From Antedon bifida (Eukaryota > Echinodermata > Crinoidea > Comatulida > Antedonidae), in NCBI GenBank assembly GCA_963402885.1, contig OY727099.1:5010001-5074000 (forward strand): a DNA stretch of 64,000 bases, given 5' to 3'. Both the position numbers and the translations under genes were made by a program. Numbering within the stretch: position 1 is the stretch's first letter; each line of letters begins with the position of its first letter. The notes under the pieces were generated by a model. It searched no databases. It was not told the DNA's origin and saw only the letters and a list, made by a program, of their open reading frames with translations. Of this stretch, positions 1 to 14,636 are shown one piece after another.

Positions 1-408
1 TCCCCACTCCTAAAAAATATATCTCAAACGCTCATCGTTCGTTTCCTAAAAATACTAAATTATTTAAACGATTTTTTCACATTCGACCTTGAATTCTTTG
101 CGATTACCCACACTTCCCCGGGGCCTCGGGTCATGTGGCGTTTATCCAAACGACGTGAAAACACGCAAATGTCGTTTTTGTAAATCACTTCCAAACACGT
201 GATGGGTTTATTTAATTTTAATAGGTTAATCTTTACATTCATGTCATAATTAAACATCCCAATTACATTTCATGCAAAAGAAGCTTATTCAATTTAAAAT
301 GTGTGGTTATCAGTTTTTATTTATGTAAAAAGCTTGTTTTAATTGTATGTTTTAACAAATTAAGTCAAATAAAATATTGTTTATAAAATGTAGGCCTACA
401 AATACCTT

Positions 409-710
409 AAATAACGAAATAAAATAATACAGTATATTGTAAATTATTTAGTTGATTATTTCTGCCTATATAGGTAAATTTAAATAATTTTACAAAATGT
501 TGATTTTGTTTAATAAATCTAAACACGTCATTATCATTATTTATCGTTATTTAAGCAAATAATTCTTAATAAATAACGAAAGAAAATAATACAGTATAGG
601 CTATTGTAAATTATTTAATATGCCTGTATAGGTAGGCCTTGATAAATAATTTAAAATTGTTGATTTTGTTTAATAAATCTAAATACGTCATTATCATTTT
701 ATCATTAGTT
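409..710. repeat. diverged direct duplication, about 160-bp unit
   Basis: The stretch starting AAATAACGAAATAAAATAAT near 409 recurs from about 571 with insertions (both run through AATACAGTATA, GTAAATTATTTA and TTGATTTTGTTTAATAAATC). Non-coding; no transposon ends seen. Confidence 0.7.
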
Positions 711-1019
711 AAACCTAATTTTAATCGTAGCATAATATTTCGTGCGCACTTTCACAACATGACATTGGCCCAATGACTATACAATATATAGGCCTATCAT
801 AACAAACAAAAATGTTTTTTATTGCGTTTTTTTTGTTTAGTAAAACATAGTAAAAATGTATCGTAGCGTTAACTATGCTAAACTATAACGAATCATTGAT
901 GAACTTTCGAACCTATATAAATTGATAATGAAACATGACACGGATCGAACATCTTTTCATGCTTTTCTTTTTGTGCATTAACGTTCATTCAGAACCAGTT
1001 GCGTTTGCTTTAATTAAAC

Positions 1020-1500
1020 CGCAAAGAACGTATTACCTAGTGACCCTTACGGATATGAAATGTTATGTTTGCATTCACCATGTTTTCACAAATCATTCGA
1101 AATAAACTTTAGAAATTTGTTATAAATTCAAAAGTTAATTTTAGAAACGACTTTATTATTAACTTTTTGATTACTGTACTAATTTGGTTTAAACGAATTT
1201 TTTAATTTGTTAATGTTAATACCAGAGAATGTTCAGTATGGTACGCTCACACAAACAGAACGCAAAGAACGTATTACCTAGTGACCCTTACGGATATGAA
1301 ATGTTATGTTTGCATTCACCATGTTTTCACAAATCATTCGAAATAAACTTTAGAAATTTGTTATAAATTCAAAAGTTATTTTTAGAAACGACTTTATTAT
1401 TAACTTTTTGATTACTGTACTAATTTGGGTTAAACGAATTTTTTAATTTGTTAATGTTAATACCAGAGAATGTTCAGTATGGTACGCTCACACAAACAGT
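1020..1500. repeat. near-perfect tandem duplication, 241-bp unit
   Basis: The unit beginning GCAAAGAACGTATTACCTAG at 1021 starts again at 1262 and stays in register to the CTCACACAAACAG ends at about 1258 and 1499, with only a few mismatches. It looks like a recent two-copy tandem duplication. Confidence 0.9.
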
Positions 1501-4438
1501 TTATTTGGCATTAGTAATTTGTGTTAAATATTGAGATTACAGAGATTTGCGCCCCATACACGTGCAGTACGGTATGAGGTGGGCTGACAAAAAAGACAAA
1601 TTAATGTTTTGGGTGAATCGCTAATTTGTCTAGTTTCTTCTAAAGTTCTATTTTGGACAAAATGCAATTTTAAATCCCTATTATGATTCTACTAATTATA
1701 AAATGATGTACTTGTTAAAACAAATAAATGTTCGTTTTAAAGAATATAACAAAAAAAAATACGTACGGGGATCATCATTGTTAGTTTGTAAACATAATCT
1801 TGAAAATCTAAATTACTTAATCATATATTACCACAATCGGTGACACCATTTCCACTCAGAAAATTAAATCATAAAAATAAATTAACCCGATAACAAAATT
1901 ATTTTCAATTTTCTTTGTAATGATAAATCTGTTTGATACACAAGTGCAGTGGTTATGTTTTTGAAATTGATCTAGGCTATCCTCTACATATTTCCTTACG
2001 TGTAATTACATCGGTGAAACACCAAAGGTTTCCGTTCGGGACTTCTTTGAGGATTAGGCCTAGCTTAAAGGGTACGGGCGGTAAGTCATTGCTTGGAATA
2101 GACTACTTAGGCCAGGTCGTATAGGGGATTTGGGATTGCCTTCCAAGCGGATTCAGGATGGTACCGTGTGGTGTCGGCTTGTCGTGATTTTCCATACGGA
2201 TGGCCTTCGTTATAACATGTAGGTCCATTTGCCGGTTTTTGTTATAAAATGAACTGGGTATAGGCCTACTTAATATAATGTCTACCTCATGTAATTTGTA
2301 CTTTAATTGTGACTATAATATATATATATATTTTTTAAACCTCTATGAGCTTCACAAAATAAAAAGGTGTGTGTTTTCGAAGAGGTGAATTTAATACAAT
2401 CTAGAATTTAATAGATTATCAACAGACCCTCACTTTAAGACTTTTTTATATGAATTATACCAATATAAGATGAATTGATTGATAAGTTATGGTTGGTCCA
2501 AAAAACAGTAATTTTACTCTTCCCTGGTTAGACAATAATTTAAATGAATTAGTTTTGTTTATAAGTTAATTACTCCATGCTTTAGGCTACAAATTTTTAA
2601 GAAATCAACAACATTATAATATCGCTGTCAATCAAATCGATATGTTGATTGATGTTGTAGCAGCGGTAAAGAATATATGGGCCTGCTAATTACTTAAAAC
2701 ATGGTGGTATACCGCAGAATCAATATTGATAATACTGTACTAAAACATAGAGGATACTGAAATGAAACCGTACGCTACAGAATAGGCCTTAATACTATAG
2801 TCTGCACTTAAACATGTTTACCGTCGCATCAATTGCATGGGCAATAGTATGAGCTATGTATTGACTTTACCAGGGTGTTAAGTAAATCGCATAGTCATTG
2901 AGTAACCCAGCGTTTAACTGGCCATGAATACACAGAGTTCAAGTCACACAACGCCCAAAAATAGCCTGCAATTTTTGAGTGAATGGCTGGTAGGATTAAC
3001 CGTGACTTTTGTAGGAAACGTACACTTTCTTAATCGTGCAAGTTCATGTCTTTTCACAGTATTGTACAATCACAAAAAGAGCAATTCATGAAAGATTACT
3101 AACGCGTATATAATTTAATAGATTACGTCATCGTTTAATGTGTACGCGTAACATGACCAATACAATTTACGAACTCGCCAGTTAGAAAAAAAACCCGTAT
3201 GTATTCGTTACATTATCTGTATTGTAAAACTGTTTTTGTTTAAGTACAGTAAAACCCTACCTTTGGGACAAAACAAGACGGTCTTCTTAATAGTAAAGAT
3301 ACATTGTCTCTCTTTCATTTCACAAAAATGTCCCCTTAATAGGGTATCTCAATGAGGTCCTACTGTAATAAGATATCAAACTTATTTAATGTGGATAAGA
3401 ATTCGTTAAAAACAAACAGCAAACAAAATATGCGCGTGTTTGAACGCATGCGCCGACGAATTGTAATTGACTGAATAGTTTCAGAGGTATGTCACGTGGT
3501 TACTCTTGCACGAGTGTGAATTTATTTCTGCTAATATTGATGATTGTGACGATTAATTTATTTGTTTTGCAACTATATTAAAGGAAATTAATCATAATCA
3601 TAACCTTAAATCATACTGTATTTTTGGATTTATGACTTTCTTCCAAAGTTTCAAATACAGAAAATCAAAATATTTTCGCCCATATTGAATTTGTTGTTGC
3701 TGAATGCTAAATGATGTCGAGCTATCAGTTACTAACAAATTAAAATAAGTAAAGTTCACTACATCTCAGATATGTAAATCCGTTACAGCATGGTATTTCA
3801 CAAATTCATCACAAGAACAAATTAAATCGAGTAGTACCTCAGTGAATTAAATCATATTCAAGAGTTATATCGAAAAGTACTTAAGACAGACGGCGAATAG
3901 GAAATACAATGTATGCTAAACCGAGACAAAATACATTTACAGAAAAGCAAAACAAATGTAATATAAAACCCAAGATTCTAGTAATTATTCGCTCCATGAG
4001 TTTTCATTACAATTAATTTAAATAGTTTTCAAGTACTGTTTTCTTTTTATCCGCTGATTTAATAATGTCGGGTTGTGAAATTAACACTCGTGTTGTAATT
4101 TGAGTTCTAACAAAGTAGTCTTTTAACATCTCCAATAATGATCCTTTTATTAAACTCTTCTTTGTCTCTTAACCGGGTGTAATTATTTTAAATGTATTTT
4201 AATAAGCGTTATTACTGAAACTATTAACAACGCGTTGTGTCAAGTCTAGTTTCTATGATAACGATCAGGTTGAAGGAAATTTAGCCAATACTAATAGCAT
4301 GTCTGACTCTTCCAATTAATCTCCCCTCCCCCCTGTTTAAATCTAACAATTCATCACCCGTCCCTTCCACTTCAAATCTACCTCAAATTCAATACTTCCC
4401 TCCTATTACACGCCTCTAATTCAGTACCCCAATCCAAC

Positions 4439-4531
4439 ACCCCTCCCCTCCTACATAGGGTATGTGTTGTACCCCTCCCCTCCTACAGAGGGTGTGTGTT
4501 GTACCCCTCCCCTACTACAGGGGAGTGTTGG
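4439..4531. repeat. C-rich minisatellite, about 32-bp unit, 3 copies
   Basis: Three successive units start ACCCCTCCCCT, continue CTACAnAGGG and end GTGTTG. It is a strand-asymmetric C-rich island in AT-rich surroundings. Confidence 0.75.
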
Positions 4532-6749
4532 ACCCTTGATGCAAACGATAGTCTATAGTGTGTACCATCCATTCATTCATTTAGTACAGTACCATATATC
4601 GGTCATCAACGCATTCCTTTAGACTTTCGCTAAATATTATGCATGTACACGGAATCTATCGCATATTTTAAATGTTATTATCATGCGTGTGCACATCTAC
4701 AGTCTATAAAAACAATTTTATGTTTTTGGTAATTCATAGAAAATAGGTCTTTCTTAACGAATAATAAAAAATAGACTCTACTTATTAAACTTATTATGTA
4801 ACCCGGATGAATCTACGTCAATGCACTTTATGTTCACATAATTTGAAAGACGCAGACAATATTATTACGAGCTATTAACAAATATATCAATTAAACTAAT
4901 TAAAACGAAGCTTCTGGCTGTGATCCAATAGTATATTATTATCTAGTCTACTTTGTCCCTCTTGGCGTGTCATACCACTAAGCACATTTATCAAACTTCA
5001 ATGTATATTGTACTTCCATTTAATTTATATTACGATGTAACCAAATCTCGTCAAAATATTCTGAACCATTCTCCTCAACTGACCTTTTAAGTTCATATAA
5101 GATTTCGCAAAACTCGACTTTTACAGATTTTTATACGGTTCATTTTATAGGATTCGTTACAGTCGTAAATTACCATTGTAGAAGATTAGTTAGTTTACTA
5201 AACGAACTTAATAAATACTTGTGAAATATAATTTAAAAGGGCAGAAAGACCAACTGGGAGGTTGGTTCAGATGATTAAAAGGGTCCTAGCTTAAATATGG
5301 ACTAAAATGTGACCGTTGTTATCATGAACTAAAAAAGTTATTAGGAATTATGGTGCAAATCAGACACTCTTCTTACCCGATGCGGGTCATTCTTTATGAA
5401 TATTTACACTGTCTGGCCTACTGTACATTATCTTATATATTTACTCACGATCCTATACAGTAAATAATGTAGGCAAATATAAATATGGCTATCGTTACGC
5501 GGAGTATACATTTTACGGTATTGAAGTTCCTTATATATTAAATTGTGTTTTTCTAATAACATAATTTTTTCATTAAACTGTGTATTGAAATCTATCATAC
5601 ATAATTTGTTATGAATTATAGGCCTATATACAATGATTGATATGTAATCATAAAAATATGAATCTATTTAGATGTAATAAAATAAATTATAACAGATAAT
5701 TGGGTGCTAAAAAATTAAGTAGATTTTTTAACTGAATAATGTTATCGAATATACATGGCATGCATGTACATTCTTATTAATACGCTTTATTATTCAATTC
5801 ACTTTTAAAAGTGTATTAAAAATAGGTCGTATACATAAAATTAGCGTAACTAGGCCTATAATAGAACTATAATACGATTTTTTATAATATGCCTTCACAC
5901 ATCACAGTTATTAAAAACGTATTCATTGTGTGGTGTGGTGTTATAACACTGATCCTCTTCTAAAACTACTGTTAAAATGGTCATTATTTTAATTATAATC
6001 AACGCTGTCTAGAAACAATTTCATTTTGTGCTGCTGTACTGCAACTATCACTGTATTTGTTATTAGTGTCAATTATCGTTAACTGTGTAATCATGACTAG
6101 TTTAGCCATGTTTTAATTAATTGTGTTCGTTAGTAATGGAATCACTTTCTATTATAGAAACAATGCGTTTAGATAATGGTCCCGTAAATAATGGATTCTT
6201 TCAACGTGTTAAATAGGAGGATGAGTTGATTCTCACGTCGGAAGCGTACTTTTAAAACATTCGATCAATTCTTTCAAAATAACTTAATTTTACGATAAGG
6301 TAATGATTGTTTCAAACACGCTCTTATTCCATACTTTATCGAATACGTTCAACTGTTAATGGGAATAACATTTAATTAATTTGATATACAGAGCTTTAAC
6401 ATAGGCTGCAAATATTTGATAATTAATTTAATAATTAATCCAACGCTAACAATTACATTTCTGAAAGTTTTAGATATACATAATGATAGGATTTATGTGT
6501 TTTTATCAACACGGAGAAACTGTTTTTCTTTTGTAAGATTTACTTCCATTTAAATCATCATTATCTATAATTATAGATATTTCATTTCAAAAAATATGAA
6601 GTACATAGTTTTTTTAAAACAAAAATAACAACATTTTATTTATTTTTTGGTCTCTTTTTTTTGTATTAGGTTTTTTAGAGATTAGGGATGTTCACATTCA
6701 CTTATATGATATAAAAAGGCACACGTTTCATTCATTCATTTCATGTGAT

Positions 6750-7061
6750 TGAAGATGCATTGTCCCCCTGAAAAATAATTTTTAAAATGTTTTTTTATTG
6801 AATATGTCATTTTAATGTCACTTAATAGTTATCCACTTTAAACAAAAATTGAATCGAAAAAAAAATTTGTAAAAAGTAAAAAATCAAATTGGCTGCCAGC
6901 CAATGGGTTTTTGGTTGAATTTGACCATTTATTTTGTCATTTTATATGAGAAAACATTTTTTTTTTCCAAAAGGGATTACCTTTATTAAAACTACAAAAT
7001 AACCTAGTCTGGTTAAATTAATCTTCATTTTTCATGTTTTTGGTGGACAATACATCTTTAA
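6750..7061. mobile_element. MITE family B copy (full)
   Basis: It opens GAAGATGCATTGTCCCCCTG and closes GGTGGACAATACATCTTTA, which are inverted terminal repeats. The interior has TGGCTGCCAGCCAA and TTGAATTTGACCATTT, shared in the opposite orientation with 39709-40043. No ORF, so non-autonomous. Confidence 0.75.
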
Positions 7062-7448
7062 TAAAATACTTTTTTAAAAACTCCGTGAATAGGTCACATG
7101 ACCGGATATCCATAAGTCTCAGTAACAGTTGCCATTGTTTGACCATGTTCAACATTAGCATAGATCTAAATAATGATAATAAAACAGGTCTTGAATTACA
7201 CCTTGAACCGCATCATTTTTCAATTACTTTAAGGTTGTAAAATTAGGAAAGAAAAATAAATAAACAACACTTGCGATGATAGGTAAGGTGCGTATCATTA
7301 CCGGTAAGTAACATTATCGGCTCATTATCGTCTCAATATTAAACTCATTACCAAGTGAGATTGATCTCCAAACCCATGTGCCACAAGTTCACAATGTTGC
7401 TATTGTTTTGTGTACTGGTATATGCCACTGTGTTTCAAATATTTCCAT

Positions 7449-7725
7449 TTAAAGATGTATTGTCCCCGCAAAAAACATGAAAAATGAAGATTAATTAAAT
7501 CAGACTATAGGAATAGGTTATTTTGTAGTTTTAATCAAGGTATTCACTTCCGTAGAAAAAAAATTTTTAACATAAATGGTTAAACAAAGAAATCCAGTGG
7601 CAGAAAATTTGACTATATTTTTGCTTTAAATTACAGTTTTTCAGGCAAATAATTTTGTATAACATTCAATTTTTGGTCAAAGTGGATAACCATTATGTGA
7701 CTATTTTTAAGAATAATGATATTAT
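7449..7725. mobile_element. MITE family B copy (one end lost)
   Basis: Begins TTAAAGATGTATTGTCCCCG, then AAAAATGAAGATTAATTAAA and the interior up to AAAGTGGATAACCATTATGTG. The closing inverted end is missing. Confidence 0.75.
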
Positions 7726-10669
7726 ACTGTTAATTTAAAGTGAACTTTAAATAACATAAGTTCATGTAACACAATGTGTTACTTCTTCCGGGGGAAATGG
7801 TGTTTAAGATTGGCTTAATTTAGAATATTTTATTTTTACTTATAGATACAGTCGTCGAGAATAGGTTATATTTACTAGGGTGAATCATAGGTCATATTGA
7901 CCATCGAATTTCATCCTTTGTCCATTTTTACTACACAGGTGAGTTAGAATGATGAGTCTGTTTATTTATTCTTTGATGGTCAATTCAACTCGATTCGTCA
8001 TTCGGATGTGTTTGAAGTCCTTGGTCACTTCTTGACCATTTGGTCTCAATTTCACCTGGTAAGCGAGCCCTGGAGCTTACAAGGTAACTCGGTTCCATTG
8101 TCACAACAATGAAATAATAAGCCACCTTGAGGTCGGTAACTCTCTTTTGATCTTTTACCTGTCTCTCCAATTTAAATATTAAATAAACGTTAAATACTTG
8201 TTTCACAACACCTTTTGAAATTTTGTTTCAAATTAGAAGCTATTATGGTAAGAATGCAGTTGTCTTGCAAATGTCAATATTGTGGCCCAATCTTAAGTAA
8301 AACTAAGTTTTGGGGTAATTAAAATTTTAAATTTGAACAGATCTATTTTAAAAATATTTTAAAACCTTCAATTAATATTGATACTAATAAATATAATATT
8401 TTCACTATACTTTCACTATTAATTTTAAAAAATGGTGACAATATTTCAAACTTATAAGGTCAATCCCATTTGGTTACAATGTCAGTGTCCTAACTAACTT
8501 AAAAATAATAATAATAATTCATGTCATGTTAATCATAAAGGTAGAAGTACTAGTATATTATAATAATTATTATACTATACAAAACATTAAGTCATCGTTA
8601 TCATTTTATGATGATTGACTTAAGCACAATGTTTAAAGCAGTCATTTATTATCACACTACAAAGTCATGCTTGAAGAAAATAGTTTACATACATGCTCTC
8701 ATATCACGATTATAAACCTATAATATTATAGAATTCATATCTTGGTAATTATTATGTTCAAACCAGAAATTGCTAGGCTAAGACGAGGATTAGGTGGTGA
8801 TCAGTGTTTGCCATCCCGGGTCATGCGAATATTTGTTACATGCCGCCCTGCCCGGAAACAATACACACGCTAGGACGTGTAAGTGTCGATACCCCAAGAT
8901 GTCACATATTTATAACAATAAATTGGCCTAGTAGTTATTATATTAGGTTTAAATACTGTTGAAATGGATGTGTTATGTTTGTGATGCGAACAACGTAAAA
9001 CGCGTTTTTCACTGAAAATGTGTAACAAAAATTTACAAACGCGTTGCTATTAAGGTTAACAGTTACTGTAACGAAAACGCTGAAAACTTTATGTTAATTT
9101 TGATATTTAAATTGATTATTTAAAAGAAGATGGTAAAAGGCTGATTTTAAAATATGTCACATTTCTATTTTATAATATAGGACTTAACTGCAATATCGCC
9201 CGAATAAACACACCATGAGTGCGAACACTGTATTCCAAACACACATGAGTGCGAACACTGAATTCCAAACACGAAACAAATATTATTATTAATAAATCAT
9301 CGTGAAATATCAATCGATACAGTATATTGTAAAGAGCTCTGAGTAATGCACACTGAGTGAGACATAGGTTCTGACTAAGATGGATTACTTTAAATAAGTA
9401 TTCTGTTTGGGATTGTGGCCTTTTCATTGATTTAGCAATTTGCTCGTCGGGTCAGTATGGTGTGAAAACCTGACTGTTTGCTCAGAAAACATCTTTTTTC
9501 CCCAGCGCAGACAATCTTAATGTGTCAACTAAGACATTAGTGTACTTTGAAAACTGTGTTGACTCACAGATTTCAATTAGTTACAATCCAAAGTCATAAT
9601 TTTATTATATTCAAGTTTATTAAGCTGGCGAGTTCAAAATCAAAACTAAATGTATTAGATTATTGAAAATAGTACCCGACGCTATAATAAATTAAATTCA
9701 GTCTAACTAAAGATTAAATTTCAATAATTGTTCGGGATACCTCAGTAACATAGATTGACAATCAAGTCTTACTGAAAATGTCACAATACGTATGTATCAT
9801 ACTGTAGGTCATGAGCGTAACACAATGCAGGCGCCATATGATACATATATGACAGTGTATTACAGATGTTGCCTATGATACTGTACAGATAATTCCAAGT
9901 AAAAATATCCAAAACAACACAACGTAAACATTAAAATCACTAGAGAACAATTACACAGCAATAAATAGATGTATGTAATGCGTTAAGTTATGGCTTCACA
10001 AAAACATCAATTTATAGGTAAAAATATACCAATTAATAACGTATTATAAACAAACAAATTTAAAATATCAAATTAAAAAACACTAATGATTAAAGCAATT
10101 AAAACAACGGTAACAGCCAAAACATTTCATATCTGGGGAATAATCTGACCGTTGCCTATTTCGGTCATTAGTTTAACACATCAAGGATTGGCTACTATAC
10201 TTGCAACAGTGTAACAATTAGGCTTGTTACTATTCCCGAGGCTATCATAACATACATTGCATTGATAATCCCCACAAGAATATAATGTTCATTACAATTT
10301 ATGTAGTATTATCTATAATGTTAGACGACTTTTGATAATTTACAAATTTTACCTTACTGACTCGGAAGTTAATTCAGACGAAATCTTTTAAAATACAAGG
10401 GATGTAAAAGGGAAGTAACGGTAAATTGGGGCTGAACAACAACAATTTAATAACTTAATCCAATGATATTTAGTAAACACACTAATTGGCACAAATTAAT
10501 GAACACACGACTGTAATAATAATGACATTATTATATGAATCATTGCTGCAATAGCTATATAGGCCTAGAGTATATATGGGAATGTGTTTTGCCCAAAGAA
10601 TTACTGTATATATAATACCCACGTTGACGATACATATCTGTCTCGTTTAAAACTCAATAACCGAGCGTT

Positions 10670-10920
10670 TGAATTGATTATTGATAATTTAATATTGATT
10701 ATTGATAATTGATTATCAATTATCACAAATATAATTTCGATTAAAAACAATCTTATGATTTATTTGATTATTGATCATTGATTATTGATCATTGCTTATC
10801 AAGTATATTTTCGATTAAAAATTGATTTATACTAAGTTGTAAAACTCATTTGAATGTGTCATTGATAATTGATCATTGATTATCACACATTAATTCTAAT
10901 TTAAAAAATAAATCATAAGA
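10670..10920. repeat. degenerate TTGATTATTGATAAT array
   Basis: Imperfect repeats of TTGATTATTGATAATT/GATCATTGATTATCA over about 250 bases. The words are partly self-complementary. Low-complexity, no coding content. Confidence 0.6.
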
Positions 10921-12510
10921 AATAAGTTCAATTATAATTTGTTATTGCTTATAAATAAATAAATAAATTATCAGCATAATTATTTTATAATTTTATACAA
11001 ATAACACGAACAATGAAGATAAATGAAATATATTACTGATCGTGAGAATTAGTGGTGTTACATAACAGCTGGTCTTTTCACTTATACTACATCTTTATTG
11101 TATAAGACAAATTTTATTTGCATTTATGTTGTGCTTCAGAGAAATATTAACGTATAAGAAATTAATGCACACAATGTTATCGATATGTTGAAACGAATTT
11201 ATGAATTAGACTTTATTTAAATTGTATAATGTGTGCCCTGCCATTGTTTGTTACTATCTATTTATACAAATGCAACAGATTGAGGCTCCTTTTTTTTACT
11301 CCACCTCATCACTGTGTGTACAGTATACAATCCGTGTAAACATTAGGTTATACACATAACCTATGTTTTATTATAGTTATAGGCCTAGCGTACTGTAGCC
11401 TAGATACTATAAGTAAGATGGCCTATTGATATTCTAGTTTGTTTTGATTGAATAGGAACGGTACGGTATATGTCATGTGGTATATCTGATAGTCTGTTTC
11501 ATGTCACGGTCCGTTTACCAAGCTAACGAAGCATGACATAACTGTGCCTCTTACTACAAATTACAGTAATAAAGTTGCAACTTTATAACGTTTATCGACA
11601 TAATACAACCACCATTAATAATCAAAAAATTAACTGTAAATTAATTACAATGTAATATAACAGTTAAAGGCCTATAGCCACAAAGGTATACCTTTGTATG
11701 TTGCAGATTATATAGATACATGAAGTCTCGCGACCGTTACCTTAATCAACACTTAAACAAATATTTTTTCAAGACAGTAAACGTTTTTGTTTCTCATTTT
11801 ATAAACTCAACATCTGATATATGAGAACATTATCATAATGTAGACTTCGTTTTAACGTCACTTTTATATATTCAGTTTAATGTAATGTAAAAATGGTATA
11901 TTGAAAATGCCTTATAACAATAAGTATGTACACTTTTCCTTTTAACAATCAAGTTCAATAATCTGTATATTGCACTAGTCTATATTATGTAATTGGAAGA
12001 TGGAAATTAAATAAATACCCATGTGCACTGTTTTAGATTTAATTTCACCGTGATGTTGGAGGCATGTTCATACGACACTTTAGACCTATTATAAGCCCTA
12101 TTCAACCAGGTGTTAACGGATTACTATGGTTCTTCTATCTTTAACAAACCGCTCGAGTTCCACACCACCCTAGGCGTTACAGAACAATACAAGAAAGGCC
12201 TAATCCCATCCTCCAATTTAATTGGTTTTTAGTAAAGACGATTCGTCCCATTGATTACGATAAATGAAACAGATTACGGTAAAGTTATCAACATTGTGTA
12301 TAAATGTACCTCTATTAGGTCTATTTACCGAACTACTTATTTATGTTTTAGTCGATTGGGTTTTTAAGGAGACTCTTAAACTTAACTTTTCAAACTATCA
12401 ATGTACATAAATAATTAAACGCAGAGGATTAGCCGTAAACAATGATTAGAAAAACCAAAGACTTTAACTGGTTACATGTTAACATTATTATTTTATTAAC
12501 GTTAAATGTA

Positions 12511-12735
12511 GTGGAGCTTGGTGGTTTTTAACGTGTTTGCCTTTCAATCCCAATGTCCGGAGTTCAATCCTGACCTAGTGCCAGGGTTGTAACTCACGAC
12601 TCTTTCAACTCCACTTCCTAAGCCTCAAATGAGACTTAGTTTTTATAAGCACGATACATTATAACATAGTTTATCCATCCTGTAATTGGTGAGTTTGTGC
12701 TCGTTGTTGGATGTGTATGAAATAAAATTAAAATA
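12511..12735 (+). mobile_element. tRNA-derived SINE (copy 1)
   Basis: It starts GTGGAGCTTGGTGG (box-A-like), carries GGAGTTCAATCCTGACCTAG (box-B-like), then the body GTGCCAGGGTTGTAACTCAC, AATGAGACTTAGTTTTTATA and GTTGGATGTGTATGAAAT. The same order of blocks recurs at 55491-55690, showing a dispersed family. Confidence 0.8.
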
Positions 12736-14373
12736 AATGGTTTTATTACACTTCTTAAATGCATTAATAACAACTGTTTTACCTTAAGCACACGTTAAAG
12801 CATGTGTTTTTTGTATCTTTTTTTATAGACAGGCCTAATGCTCATCTCTAAAGCCTATCAAAAACCTATTCCTGGAGATTTCTTTCTAAATGAATGTAGG
12901 CCTACAATGTTTTTCTATTTTGGGGTTTAAAAAAATATTATTGGTTATCACCGAATTAATTCCAATCGTGTCTATCATTATAGTCAACTTTAATATACAA
13001 GAGAACTTATGTGATGTGTTTTATTAGGCCTAATTTGATTGTAAACTATTTTTTTACAAGACAACTTTATTGATGTGTATTTTTTATAGGCTCAGCTGCG
13101 AAAAGAGCAACTAAACCTCGTACACGTGTACCCATCTCCTTATAACATCCTTCAACCGGGCTATTTCATTACTCAATAAGCATCACCATTCACTATAATC
13201 CTACTTAGCTAATACTTGATTAGCCATTGTATTGTGATGTCAACAAGAATCACCAACCGGTGTATTGAGCTCCGGGGCCTGTACTGCTGGCTGGAAGAGC
13301 GCATCCCCCATGATTGGTCAGGGCTTAGGCCCGCACTGTCTTTTGCGTTAATTTAGAGGATACATTGCTATCTGTTTTAGGCCTAAACAAAAGTTAATTT
13401 TGTTTAAACAAATGCACAGATGTAAAAGTCTTATTTAAAGAATAGAACAATAATGAAAGCACTGTGGTTTAGATTCTAATTTCACTTGTTTAAAAGCCGT
13501 TTTATTGCGGTCCTAAATATTTCGCGATTTAGTTTTATTGAAGAAATATAAATTGTGAGATTCAGTGATGTATTCCATAATTTATAAAATAGTTTGTTTT
13601 AGGCCTATATGCAAAAGATATAGGATGCCGATAACTAATTTGCTTGAACCTAATAAAATCACTCAGAGCAATTTAAAGAAACATATGAAAATGTTAAGAC
13701 AGAGATATAGGCCTAGGCCTACAGAAGATACGAACATATGAGTTATGGGGAAAAACACGACTATATTTTTGTGTTTTACAGATGAAAATTTTGTAAACCT
13801 GGTTTTGCTCACAGACAATTGTAGATTCCAGGCAGGCCTATACTGTAAATTGAAGGCAAATTTATCATGGTAAAACAAACAGAATTATAGTATTTCAGGT
13901 CATAGAATAGATCAAAATGGAGTGTGAATTGATCATTATTTGCCAATTAGGGGTAAATTATTGTACTTGGTAGGGTAACCCATCGTTGTTTAGAACGAGA
14001 CACAACACATTCCAGTTAGCCTGGCAGTGAACTGTTTATGGTACAATCGTAAATGTCAGCCGTTCACCGCTACAACCGTCAAATTTAACGCGGTAACTGA
14101 ACATCTAATGATAGTCATTAGAGGAAGAAATCAGACAAGATTTACGACTGATAGATAGGTTATAAGTAGCGGGGACCACGGACCTCCATGTAGGCGACGG
14201 GTCATTCAAGTTTGGCTTAACAAACAACCCCTTTATGTGCACTGTGATGCCGTTACTCGGTCAACAGACAAGACAAAAAGGTACGATCCACGGGCTTCAA
14301 TTGATACCTCCTTCACAAGCCATCTCAAACAAGGTCCTTTGCAAATACATTCTATTCAACATACTGTTTTTCC

Positions 14374-14636
14374 ATTACGTATAGCTACAGTAAAAATATT
14401 TCACAATATATTGTAGAAAATATGAGGACAGGAATTGGTGTACAGTTTATATAAACTATTTTAATTACAGGCTATGTATAATATAGTTGGAGTTTAACTA
14501 ACTCCATTACCTAATAGCTACAGTAAAAATATTTTCACAATATATTGTAGAAAATATCAAAACAGGAATTAGTGTACAGTGTATATAGACCTATACATAT
14601 ATATTTTAATTACAGGCTATGTATAATAGGCCTATA
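14374..14636. repeat. tandem duplication, about 130-bp unit
   Basis: ATAGCTACAGTAAAAATATT followed by CACAATATATTGTAGAAAAT and TTAATTACAGGCTATGTATA appears at about 14381-14485 and again at about 14515-14630 with small indels. Confidence 0.85.

Noticed and set aside
60-257. 65-codon minus-strand ORF as a possible sim PAS exon
   Set aside because: A phrase GEVWVIAKNSRS superficially recalls the PAS-B end, but flanking residues do not match and no acceptor/donor pair fits.
13230-13345. G+C-richer island as sim exon
   Set aside because: Minus-strand frames contain stops or lack the Leu-Gly-x-Ala-Trp-Gly start expected after the bHLH exon; kept only as a possible regulatory block.
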